Shown: one piece after another, positions 56,277 to 64,000 of the stretch
How the letters are laid out: each line of letters starts with the position of its first letter
How positions within the stretch are numbered: position 1 is the stretch's first letter
Assembly (NCBI GenBank): GCA_021378565.1
Contig: JAACJU010000003.1
Span: 96,789-160,788, forward strand
Length of the DNA stretch: 64,000 nt
Direction of reading: 5' to 3'
Source: Arcobacter sp. LC1
Lineage (GTDB): Bacteria > Campylobacterota > Campylobacteria > Campylobacterales > Arcobacteraceae
Notes under the pieces: model-generated
Database searches by the model: none
Seen by the model: the letters and a program-made list of their open reading frames with translations, nothing else
Told to the model about the DNA's origin: nothing
Made by a program: the position numbers and the translations under genes

Positions 56277-56454
56277 AAGGAAAGTTTATGGCAACTAATT
56301 ACCATATATAAAATTATAGCACATTTAACTTAAATAAAAATTATTTATATTTTTTTTAAATTAAAAATAAGTTTTATATCTAAATCTTTAATAAAAAAAA
56401 TCTTAAAATTATTTCAGCAAATTTTTATTAATTTAGAATTATCAAATTATTTTT

Positions 56455-56967
56455 TTAGAGGAAGATATCTCCATTTTTTGCTTTTTTTAAACTATGCCCT
56501 TCAAATTTCAAAAGCCAAGCCTTTTTATCAACTCCACCATTGTAGCCTGCAATTGCATTGTTTGTTGCGATTACTCTATGACAAGGTATGATTATGGGGA
56601 TTTTATTTTTAGCATTAGCATTTCCTACAGCTCTACAAGCTTTAGGATTATCTATAAGCTCTGCTATTTCTTTGTAAGTTCTTAAATCTCCAAATTTTAT
56701 CTCACAAAGTTTTTTATAAACTTTTTTCTCAAAATCAGAAGCTTGGATTTTTAAAGGCAAATCAAAAACTTTTCTTTTTTGATTAAAATATTCATCTAGC
56801 TGTTTTAGGATTTTTTTACTTAGGTTATTTAGTATAAATTTTTTTTCCTTTGCTTTTTTCTCTTTTACAATTTCATTGTTTATAAAATTAATCTCAAGTA
56901 AGACATCTTCATTATTTATAATCTCAAGCTCGGAAAATGGTGCTTGATAAAAAATTTTATAAATCAT
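56455..56967 (-). CDS. ogt: Methylated-DNA--protein-cysteine S-methyltransferase
   Basis: A 170-residue suicide repair protein removing alkyl groups from O6-guanine. The active cysteine is C129 in IPCHRVI; KIPI before it and the preceding GNANAKN turn are typical. The N-terminal half is divergent and lacks the Ada zinc cysteines. The ATG overlaps the stop of the MATE gene by one base (TAATG). Confidence 0.93.
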   Translation of the reverse strand: MIYKIFYQAPFSELEIINNEDVLLEINFINNEIVKEKKAKEKKFILNNLSKKILKQLDEYFNQKRKVFDLPLKIQASDFEKKVYKKLCEIKFGDLRTYKEIAELIDNPKACRAVGNANAKNKIPIIIPCHRVIATNNAIAGYNGGVDKKAWLLKFEGHSLKKAKNGDIFL

Positions 56968-58334
56968 TAATGTTTAAAATTAATTAGATTTTCCATTGTA
57001 CTTTTGTGATACCATCTGAAATTTAAAATTACAGCAGAGAAAACCACAGAACAAATACCACCAATAGTCATACCAATCAAACCAATATGAAAATAAAAAG
57101 CAAGAATATATGAAATCGGTACACCTATAATCCAAGCACTTGCAAAAGAAACTTTCATAGGAGAACTAGTATCAAGTAAACCTCTTAAACTCCCTGCTCT
57201 AATTTGTGCAATTATGTCAAAAAACAATCTGCACCCTGTCATAATAAGTACGATTATAGCAAGATGGATTAACGCTGGTGAAATATTTGTTTCATCATGG
57301 AAGTATATTCTTACTAAGGCTTTAGGGTCATAAATAAAAATAAACATAATAATTGCGCCAAAGAATAAGCCAACGGCAAGCCCTATTCTTGCGTAATGCC
57401 TAACCTCATTATACTCTCTTGCGCCGTGAGCCTTACCGACTAAAATAGCACTTGCTTGAGAAAGAGCAAACACAGGCACGACTAAAAGCATAAAATATTG
57501 TGTTACGATTTGCTGAGCAGCTAGAGCGTCAACACCAAGCCACCCTACCATAACAGTTGTAAATGAAAATGAAAATAAATCACTAGATGCTTGCAAGCAT
57601 ATAGGAAAACCTAGTTTAAAAAGTGTTTTCATAAGAATGAAATTCTTTTTAATATTTTTAAAGTTTATTTGAAATTTTCTAAAACCTTTAGGAAGATGAC
57701 AAAAAAGAAAATAACCAATAAGACTAAGCCAAGCTTGGATAGCGTAAGCTAGTCCTAGCCCAGAAACTCCAAGTTTTGGAGCACCAAAATGCCCATAAAC
57801 AAAAGCATAGGCCAAAAGCAAAGATACTGCAAGTGAGAATGCACTCATTATGATTACAAAAAATTGCTTATTGATAGAGAGTAGAAATTGTGTATAAACC
57901 ATACTCCAAAAAAAAGCAGGAATTGCGAAAATATATGTTTTAAAATACTCATCATTTACTAAAATTATCTCTTTTCTTTGTCCAAAAAAAGTCAAAATTG
58001 AGTGTATATTTGCTACCAAAATCACAACAAGAAATGCTAAAATGGTAGCTAAAATTAGCCCTTGTTGAACAAGTTTTCCAATTTTTTGGTAATCTTTACT
58101 ACCATTTGCCCTAGCTACTAAAAGTCCGACTGAAAACAAAAGAGACATTCCAAGCATTAAAGCAGTCGCTTGAAGTGAAGTTATCAAAGCACTTGCCGCT
58201 AAAACATAATGCCCTAGTCTTGAAATCATCATAGTACCAATAAACATAGAAAGTATATTTAAAAGTCTTGAAATACTAAGGGAAAATCCTAGTTTGCAGG
58301 TTGCTTTAAAAATGCCAAGTGTTGATGTTTCCAT
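56967..58334 (-). CDS. MATE-family multidrug/organic cation efflux pump
   Basis: About 455 residues with 12 predicted helices in two similar halves. Family blocks are visible at ALITSLQATALMLGMSLLFSVGLLVARANG in the first half (only parts quoted: LMLGMSLLFSVG) and FALSQASAILVGKAHGAREYNEV in the second. It exports cationic compounds using Na+ or H+. The ATG at 58334 follows AAAGGAAAAAA; a longer frame to 58358 lacks a ribosome site. It forms a two-gene operon with ogt. Confidence 0.9.
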   Translation of the reverse strand: METSTLGIFKATCKLGFSLSISRLLNILSMFIGTMMISRLGHYVLAASALITSLQATALMLGMSLLFSVGLLVARANGSKDYQKIGKLVQQGLILATILAFLVVILVANIHSILTFFGQRKEIILVNDEYFKTYIFAIPAFFWSMVYTQFLLSINKQFFVIIMSAFSLAVSLLLAYAFVYGHFGAPKLGVSGLGLAYAIQAWLSLIGYFLFCHLPKGFRKFQINFKNIKKNFILMKTLFKLGFPICLQASSDLFSFSFTTVMVGWLGVDALAAQQIVTQYFMLLVVPVFALSQASAILVGKAHGAREYNEVRHYARIGLAVGLFFGAIIMFIFIYDPKALVRIYFHDETNISPALIHLAIIVLIMTGCRLFFDIIAQIRAGSLRGLLDTSSPMKVSFASAWIIGVPISYILAFYFHIGLIGMTIGGICSVVFSAVILNFRWYHKSTMENLINFKH

Positions 58335-58486
58335 TTTTTTCCTTTGAAGTAAAACCAAATATAAAAAAAATATAAAAAATTTTATAATAAATTTATTTGT
58401 AAGTATAAAGAAGATTTTAGCAGAATGTAACCAATATTATCATAAAATTATAATCTCACTAAGTTTCATAATAAATATCAAAGTTT

Positions 58487-59695
58487 TTAGAGACTAATTC
58501 CCAGAATACTTTGATAAAAAAACATTCTTTTTCTAACTTTTTTTAGATAAGTTTTTGTTTCTTGGTATTTTAAATGTTTTAGAAGGTAAAAGTAAACTTC
58601 TTTTGGACTCATGGTATTAATCTTAAAACTTGCTTTATAAATATTATTATCTCCCTCAAAAGCCTTAGCGACATTGCCTGAACCTGTATTATAAGCACAA
58701 ATTGTGCAATAAATCCGACTTAGAGGATTTTTGATATTTTTCATATATTTAAAATATATAATATGCAAGTAGCCAACGCCTATAAAGATATTATTTTTAG
58801 GCTCATATAAATAAGCAGGGCTTAAAAGTCTAGCTTTACCAAAAAAGTATCTATAAGTATCAAGCCCCGCACTCTCAGGCACTATTTGCATAAGTCCAAA
58901 AGCTGGAATATTTGAGCGAGCTAAAGGGTTAAAATAGCTCTCACACTCGATAATTGCGTAGCTTAGAGCTGGAGGAATACTATTTTTACTAGAGTTTTTC
59001 AAGACTAATTTTTTATAAATTTTTGCACTTTTAAGTAAGCTATTTTTTGGAAATTGAAGAACTATTTTATAAGTATTCTTAGCTTTTTGCTTGTCTTTTT
59101 CAAATACTTTTATTTCGCTGTTTTTGCTTATCTTATTTATCTTGCTTTCTTTGCTTAGAGTTTTAAGTGCATTTTCTAGATAATTTTTAGGCAAAATACT
59201 AGCTAAAATCTTCATTTTTGAATTTGGAGTATTGTTTTCTTTTGTAATTTTACTTAAATTTTGCTCAAAATGGTCATTTTGAAAAGAATTTTTTATATTC
59301 GCTTTTAAGAGTTGCTTTTGCATAGCTTGAAATCTTTTTATCGCTTCTTTTTTATTTTTAGCAAACACTTCAAAAGTTATTTTTTGATTTTTAAAATCAA
59401 CAACTTGTTTACTATTATAAAATTTTCCATAAGATACCCACTTAGAAGGTGTGCTAAATTCAGCCTTGTTCCACTTTTTTAATATTGATTTTTTGTAAGC
59501 TTTAAAAGCCAAAGCATAAGCTTTTTTGTACTTTGTAAAATCATTGTTTAGATTTTTTTTGTACATTTTAAACTTATTATTTTGCTTTTGCTTATATTGC
59601 TCAAAATTATTATTGGTATTAGTAGTAGAATTAGCAAAAAGATTTGAGGATAAGAGAAATAAAAAAACTATAAAGATAATTTTTAAAATTCTCAA
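58487..59695 (-). CDS. Membrane-bound lytic murein transglycosylase (MltC-like)
   Basis: 402 residues. A signal peptide covers about 1-21. The N-terminal part to about 235 has a Lys/Asn-rich coil and a domain with VDFKNQKITFEVFAKNKKEAIKRF resembling the MltC N-terminal domain (DUF3393). The C-terminal SLT domain has the catalytic Glu E252 in ECESYFNPLARS, then PAFGLMQIVPESAG and YNTGSGNVAKAF. It cleaves the glycan backbone of peptidoglycan. The lipobox cysteine usual for MltC is not obvious. Confidence 0.88.
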   Translation of the reverse strand: MRILKIIFIVFLFLLSSNLFANSTTNTNNNFEQYKQKQNNKFKMYKKNLNNDFTKYKKAYALAFKAYKKSILKKWNKAEFSTPSKWVSYGKFYNSKQVVDFKNQKITFEVFAKNKKEAIKRFQAMQKQLLKANIKNSFQNDHFEQNLSKITKENNTPNSKMKILASILPKNYLENALKTLSKESKINKISKNSEIKVFEKDKQKAKNTYKIVLQFPKNSLLKSAKIYKKLVLKNSSKNSIPPALSYAIIECESYFNPLARSNIPAFGLMQIVPESAGLDTYRYFFGKARLLSPAYLYEPKNNIFIGVGYLHIIYFKYMKNIKNPLSRIYCTICAYNTGSGNVAKAFEGDNNIYKASFKINTMSPKEVYFYLLKHLKYQETKTYLKKVRKRMFFYQSILGISL

Positions 59696-59741
59696 ATCAA
59701 ATCCTTTTTTACTTCTTGCTTTATCTTATTATCTTAGATAA

Positions 59742-60347
59742 TTATTTTTTTGCCTTGCTTAATTCTTTGTCTAAATCACCCTGTGCTTTTGATGCTAAAA
59801 AATTTTGATACATTGCTTTATCATTTTTAAAAGATGTTTTTATATCTTTTCCCATTTGATTTTTTATAGAACTTGTATCGAGTACAACTAAAACATATAA
59901 AGTACCTTTTGGACTTTTCCACATTTTTGTGATTTTTGAGCCAACAAGAACATTTGAAGAGATTTGTTTTGATACATTTTCTATAGAACTATCATAAGTT
60001 CCTTTAGCTCCTGCGCCTGTTGTTGATTTAAATGTTTTTAGCATAGTCGAAACTTTTATATTTATTTGATTTGATAAATTTTCTCTTGCATCTGCTGCTG
60101 CAACTTGTCTTTGCAAAGAAAAATCATCTCCCGCATTTGGCTTAGCACTTCCTAAATCAGCAATTTTACCTTTAGCTTGTGGGCTTAATACCCAAGTAGG
60201 AGCATTTGCAAATTCCCCCACTCTTTGTAAAGAACCATTATTTGCTGAGCTTGCACACGCTAAAAATAAAGCACAAGGCAAAAGCCCCACAAAAATCATC
60301 TTAGCAAAATTTAAACCTAAATTTAAACCTATCATCTTTTTCATCAT
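59742..60347 (-). CDS. LPP20-family lipoprotein
   Basis: 201 residues with a signal peptide ending in a lipobox LFLAC (Cys about 31), so it is lipid-anchored to the outer membrane or cell surface. The mature part (NAPTWVLSPQ, AADARENLSNQI, SSNVLVGSKITKMWKSPKGTLYVLVVLD) matches the LPP20 domain first described in Helicobacter pylori. Its function is unknown. It has an 8-bp gap after gatB and lies in a minus-strand run gatB-LPP20-transglycosylase. Confidence 0.85.
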   Translation of the reverse strand: MMKKMIGLNLGLNFAKMIFVGLLPCALFLACASSANNGSLQRVGEFANAPTWVLSPQAKGKIADLGSAKPNAGDDFSLQRQVAAADARENLSNQINIKVSTMLKTFKSTTGAGAKGTYDSSIENVSKQISSNVLVGSKITKMWKSPKGTLYVLVVLDTSSIKNQMGKDIKTSFKNDKAMYQNFLASKAQGDLDKELSKAKK

Positions 60348-60355
60348 AACTCCTT

Positions 60356-61780
60356 TTATTTTAATGCTTTTTTCAAAAGCTCATTTGCCTTAGCAGGGTT
60401 TGCACTTCCCTTACTAGCCTTCATCACTTGTCCTACAAAAAATCCAAAAAGTTTGTCTTTTCCACTTTTGTATTCTTCTACCTTATCTTGATTTTTAGCT
60501 AAAACTTCTTCAATTATAGCTAATATTGCACCATCATCAGATACTTGCTTAAGCCCTAGTTCATCGATAAGAGTATCGATACTTGCCTCTTTTTGAACCA
60601 AAACATCCAAAATCTCTTTTGCGGCTTTTGCAGAGATTATCCCATCTTCAATATGCTTTATTAGGCTTGCTAATTTTTTAGCATCAACTAAGCACTCATT
60701 TAAACTTGCACCTTCTTTTAGCCTTGCTTGAAGCTCAACACAAAGCCAAGTAACCGCATTTTTTGGGCTAATCTCAAACTTTAACATAGCTTCAAAAAAG
60801 TTTGCCATTTCTATGGAGCTTATCAAAACATTTGCATCATATTCTTTTATTTTATAAGTTTGTATAAATCTTTGTTTTTTAGCATCTGGTAATTCTGGGA
60901 TTTTTGAGTATTTGTCTATAACTTCTTGGCTTAGAACTAAAGGTTTTAGGTCTGGGTCTGGAAAATATCTATAATCAGCGGCATCTTCTTTGCCCCTCAT
61001 GCTTCTAGTTTCTCCTAGATGAACATCAAAAAGTCTAGTTTCTTGAACCACTTCTTTTTCATAAGTACCATCTTCCCAAGCTTCACTTTGTCTTTGAACT
61101 TCATAGGCTATAGCTTTTTGAATAAATTTAAAACTATTCATATTTTTTATTTCACATCTAGTATAAAGTTTAGTTTCACCTTTTGGACGGATTGATACAT
61201 TTACATCACATCTAAAGCTACCTTCTTGCATATTTGCGTCACTTATGCCTAAATATCTAACTATTGAATGGAGTTTTTTAAGGTATCTCAAAGCTTCATC
61301 AGCTGAACGCATATCAGGCTCAGACACAATCTCAAGTAAAGGCGTACCAGCTCTGTTTAAATCTACGCAAGAATAATCACCTTTATGAATATTTTTTCCT
61401 GCATCATTTTCTAGGTGTGCTCTTGTCACTCCTATTGTTTTTTTACTTCCATCATCAAACTCAATCTCTAAAGAACCAAGCCCAACTATTGGTATCTCAA
61501 ATTGTGATATTTGATAGCCTGTTGGTAAATCTGGATAAAAATAATTTTTTCTATTGAAAATCGATTTTTTATTTATTTTTGCATTTAATGCGGTGGCTAA
61601 CATAATCGCTTTATGTGTAGCTTCTTTGTTTATCACAGGTAAAGAACCTGGCAAAGCTAGGCATACTTCGCAAACATTTGTATTTGGTTTTGAACCAAAA
61701 GAAGTAGCACAAGAGCAAAATAATTTAGTTTTTGTATTTAACTGAACATGAACTTCTAAACCTATAACTATCTCAAACAT
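60356..61780 (-). CDS. gatB: Aspartyl/glutamyl-tRNA amidotransferase subunit B
   Basis: A 474-residue subunit that activates Glu-tRNA(Gln) or Asp-tRNA(Asn) before amidation. [12 protein letters not shown] opens the protein, [19 protein letters not shown] has the zinc-type cysteines, [16 protein letters not shown] and [20 protein letters not shown] are core signatures, and the C-terminal YqeY-like helical tail ([20 protein letters not shown]) is present. gatA and gatC are not in this window. Confidence 0.97.
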   Translation of the reverse strand: MFEIVIGLEVHVQLNTKTKLFCSCATSFGSKPNTNVCEVCLALPGSLPVINKEATHKAIMLATALNAKINKKSIFNRKNYFYPDLPTGYQISQFEIPIVGLGSLEIEFDDGSKKTIGVTRAHLENDAGKNIHKGDYSCVDLNRAGTPLLEIVSEPDMRSADEALRYLKKLHSIVRYLGISDANMQEGSFRCDVNVSIRPKGETKLYTRCEIKNMNSFKFIQKAIAYEVQRQSEAWEDGTYEKEVVQETRLFDVHLGETRSMRGKEDAADYRYFPDPDLKPLVLSQEVIDKYSKIPELPDAKKQRFIQTYKIKEYDANVLISSIEMANFFEAMLKFEISPKNAVTWLCVELQARLKEGASLNECLVDAKKLASLIKHIEDGIISAKAAKEILDVLVQKEASIDTLIDELGLKQVSDDGAILAIIEEVLAKNQDKVEEYKSGKDKLFGFFVGQVMKASKGSANPAKANELLKKALK

Positions 61781-61786
61781 TTTTAC

Positions 61787-62626
61787 CTACCTTATATATT
61801 CGATATCAGCTTTAAGCCGTAATTTTTGTGAATAATCTCTTAGAAATTTTTGCTCTCTTTGCTTCATCAAAATAGTAAATATTTTTGGTTTTGCTTCCTT
61901 GAAAGATATTTTCTTTAATCCTGTTTTTGACTTCATAAAAAGCATAAGAAATTGTTTGTTTGCGGGAAAGATATTTGTAAAATTATCAACTTTTGTATTT
62001 GCTAAGATATATTTTATTTGTGAATTAAGATTTTTTCTTATTAAACTTATTGGTTTTGCTGTGACACTTTTATATTGCAAAAGAGGATTTTTTCTTAGTG
62101 CTTCCAAATCTGCTTTTGAGCGTGAAAAATATTGGATTACCTTGTATTTTGAAGCTAAGCGAAACTGATTAAGGTTGTTTTGATAATAAATCTTCATATC
62201 TGCTGTACTTGCTGGAGAAATATTTCCTTTGATTATCTTGGACATTAAAGCTTTTTTATTTATTTCTAATTTTAGCTTTGCCTTAAACAAACTTAAACTT
62301 TTATATCTTTGTCTAACAATAGATTTAAAGGTTGCTAAGTCTACACCATTTCTTTTTGCAAGTGCGGAAAGATAATTATTTATCTCAAAATCTCCTGTAT
62401 GAATATTGTATTTTTTTAATTCTTCTTCATAAAGTCTTTTATCTATAAGAGTATTTATAGCTTGTTTTTTTGTACTGTGTTGTTTTTGCATCATCACATC
62501 TATATCATAAAGAGTAATTCCTTGATTATTAACTTTGATAGCAATAGCATCTATCAGCCCAGCTTGTAAATATGTAGTGAAAAAAGTAAAAAGTAAAAAG
62601 ATTAAGACTTTTTTTGTTTTTGTCAT
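61787..62626 (-). CDS. SurA-like periplasmic chaperone
   Basis: 279 residues with a signal peptide (1-22). The N-terminal helical domain with IKVNNQGITLYDIDVMMQ and LIDKRLYEEELKKYNI follows the SurA pattern. A parvulin-like isomerase domain is not clearly recognisable in the C-terminal half, so this may be a chaperone-only member assisting outer membrane protein folding. It lies six bases upstream of gatB. I recall a similar SurA-like protein (Cj1289) in Campylobacter jejuni. Confidence 0.72.
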   Translation of the reverse strand: MTKTKKVLIFLLFTFFTTYLQAGLIDAIAIKVNNQGITLYDIDVMMQKQHSTKKQAINTLIDKRLYEEELKKYNIHTGDFEINNYLSALAKRNGVDLATFKSIVRQRYKSLSLFKAKLKLEINKKALMSKIIKGNISPASTADMKIYYQNNLNQFRLASKYKVIQYFSRSKADLEALRKNPLLQYKSVTAKPISLIRKNLNSQIKYILANTKVDNFTNIFPANKQFLMLFMKSKTGLKKISFKEAKPKIFTILMKQREQKFLRDYSQKLRLKADIEYIR

Positions 62627-62639
62627 TGCTTCCCTTTTA

Positions 62640-63047
62640 TAAAGAATTATTTTAGCATATTTTTATAAAATTGTACGAATAAACAAAATTAGATTTTGGC
62701 TAAAGCCTTAGGAGGTAGTTAAGTAAAAAAATCTAGTATATGCAAAAAATATATAATAATTTTATTATAGATATATAAACTAAAAAATCTTTTGAATTTT
62801 ATTTTTTTGAAAAAGAGCAAACATTTAAATAAAAGCCCTAGTTTTAAAATCATATTCAAGACTTTGCATTTTTTTATTTGTAGGTTTTATCTTTGCTTTT
62901 AGGAAGGGGCAAGATAAACCCCAAGTATTTTAAAAGTCTAAATCTTGAAAATCTATTCCTAAGCCATAAATTGACTTAGGATATTTAGAGTCTTTTGGCA
63001 ATTTTGAATAGTCTAGAATAATCTAAAACAATCTAAATCTGCTTAGC
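62640..63047. other. Non-coding spacer before the SurA-like gene
   Basis: About 400 bp of AT-rich sequence without a credible gene. CCTAAG and CTTAGG (about 62973-62996) form a hairpin that may mark the end of the autotransporter transcript. An A/T-only inverted repeat lies at about 62745-62772. A stray GGAGG at about 62709 has no frame behind it longer than a few codons. Confidence 0.4.
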
Positions 63048-64000
63048 TTAGAACAAATAAACTAAACTAACCCCACCGTTTACATCAGCTTTTTTATCTC
63101 CAGCGTTAAACTGTGCATTTGCATTAAGTGAAAGTCCTTTAATTATTTTATAATCAGCTTTTACTGCAAAGTCTGCTTCATAAGTATTCATTCCATTTTT
63201 TGGATTTAATGTAATTTTTGAAGTTGCAGGAGCAGGATTTTGTTTTTCTGTTGCATTTACTTTATTGTTTGTATTTCCTAAGTTGTAAATACCTTTTGCA
63301 CTAGCAAAGACATTAAGAGTTCCTTGCAAGAAGTTAAGCCCAGTTGCAATACCTAAAGAAGGTTTGATTAGATAAGTATTGTTTTTAGCTATGTTTAAAC
63401 CTCCAAGATAACCACCATATCCATCAGAGACTGTATTGCCTTTTTCATCTATTTTATCTTGCATAACCATAGTAGCACCAAGTCCAGCTAGAGGTGCAAA
63501 GTAAAAAGATGAACTTTTGTAATATTTTTTAGAAAGATTAACATTTGCTCCATAAAACAAATTTGAAGTATCTGCTGTAAATTTTGTCATTAGTGCTACA
63601 TCTTGTTTACCTACTTTTCCATCTGTTCTTTTTATTGATATAGCATCTTTTCCTGCAAATATTGTACCTGTTATATTCAAATTTCTTTTAGAATATTTCA
63701 TAAAAGAAGATACTTGAAGTAATGAATCATCTCTTGTACCTAAGCTATCTGTATAAGTTGTACTTGCTGTTGTGTATGAACCTAGTAAGCCTGCATTTAT
63801 ACTTGAACCAAGTTGTTTTGCAAATCCAAAGTAAGCATTATATGAATTTGAGCTATATCCTTGTACTTCTTGATCTAAGTCATCAGCTCCTGAATACGCT
63901 CCATAATTAACTCCAGCTATTGCAGAGTAGCCTTTTTTATTTGTTTTATTTATGATGTTACTTACTAAGATATCGCTGTTATTATTTATTAATCCATAAG
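63048..64000 (-). CDS. Autotransporter beta-barrel domain, 5' part outside the window
   Basis: An open frame runs from the right edge to the stop at 63048 with no interruption; about 317 residues are seen. It alternates polar and hydrophobic residues as outer-membrane strands do (YSAIAGVNYGAYSG, NAYFGFAKQLGSSINAGLLG, LSLNANAQFNAGDKKAD) and ends in VSLVYLF, a terminal aromatic signal for the BAM complex. This is the C-terminal translocator of a type V secreted protein; the passenger domain is beyond the window. An internal ATG at 63701 is not a real start. Confidence 0.8.
   Translation of the reverse strand, partial: YGLINNNSDILVSNIINKTNKKGYSAIAGVNYGAYSGADDLDQEVQGYSSNSYNAYFGFAKQLGSSINAGLLGSYTTASTTYTDSLGTRDDSLLQVSSFMKYSKRNLNITGTIFAGKDAISIKRTDGKVGKQDVALMTKFTADTSNLFYGANVNLSKKYYKSSSFYFAPLAGLGATMVMQDKIDEKGNTVSDGYGGYLGGLNIAKNNTYLIKPSLGIATGLNFLQGTLNVFASAKGIYNLGNTNNKVNATEKQNPAPATSKITLNPKNGMNTYEADFAVKADYKIIKGLSLNANAQFNAGDKKADVNGGVSLVYLF

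Noticed and set aside
56300..56454. Primary chromosomal origin
   Set aside because: Flanking genes converge on the site and dnaA is not nearby, opposite to the usual origin arrangement.

Overview
The window is a gene-dense, AT-rich (roughly 30% GC by eye) chromosomal segment that reads as a Campylobacter-type member of the Campylobacterota. The protein set points there: MqnD of the futalosine menaquinone route, an EptC-type tail next to dgkA, SUI1-type and LPP20-type proteins, flagellins of the epsilon type, and Maf plus pseudaminic acid genes. Several neighbourhoods match those I remember from Campylobacter jejuni: tsaD/dxr/cdsA, glmU/coaBC/uppS/prepilin peptidase/truA, recA/eno/AMIN protein, bioB/topA, and fabZ/lpxA/clpX/mreB/mreC. 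The flagellins are only 288-294 residues, closer to Arcobacter-like lengths than to the roughly 570 residues of C. jejuni FlaA, so I do not assign a species.

Layout. 0-1.4 kb: tail of a phosphoethanolamine transferase, a PAP2 phosphatase and dgkA (lipid A and envelope). 1.5-11.8 kb: minus-strand genes for DsbD, phosphatidylserine decarboxylase, IlvD, an eIF1-like protein, TsaD, a small hydrolase, Dxr, CdsA and a pseudouridine synthase. 11.9-16.8 kb: plus-strand purB, nrdA and nrdB, ending at a 13-copy 9-bp minisatellite. 17-24.8 kb: minus-strand truA, an LptF/G permease, prepilin peptidase, uppS, coaBC, glmU and a SUV3-like helicase. 24.9-30.3 kb: trmA and three tandem flagellin genes, two of which share a structured 5' leader. 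30.4-36.7 kb: a flagellar glycosylation block (maf, a pseI remnant, pseC, pseB and a frameshifted glycosyltransferase). 36.9-40.8 kb: recA, eno, a DivIC/FtsB-like protein and an AMIN-domain protein. 40.9-50.2 kb: minus-strand antiporter, bioB, topA, murB, mqnD, an AAA ATPase and a lipoprotein. 50.4-56.0 kb: plus-strand lpxB, fabZ, lpxA, clpX, mreB and mreC. 56.0-56.45 kb: a non-coding region with long inverted repeats and DnaA-box-like sites. 56.5-64 kb: minus-strand ogt, a MATE pump, a lytic transglycosylase, an LPP20 lipoprotein, gatB, a SurA-like protein and the barrel end of an autotransporter.

Most of the window is housekeeping: envelope lipids and peptidoglycan, deoxynucleotides, isoprenoids, tRNA modification and cofactors. 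The accessory interest is concentrated in the flagellin and glycosylation block and in the non-coding regions. The best candidates for something undescribed are: (1) a duplicated flagellin leader RNA with several hairpins, one compensatory base change and a Shine-Dalgarno-masking hairpin; (2) a small gene between flagellins whose start codon lies in a 13-bp hairpin; (3) the structured, DnaA-box-bearing spacer at 56.1 kb; and (4) a lipoprotein whose only plausible start is ATT. Conserved enzymes here also repeatedly carry Lys/Glu-rich inserts or tails. I found no tRNA, rRNA, CRISPR array, insertion sequence or prophage.
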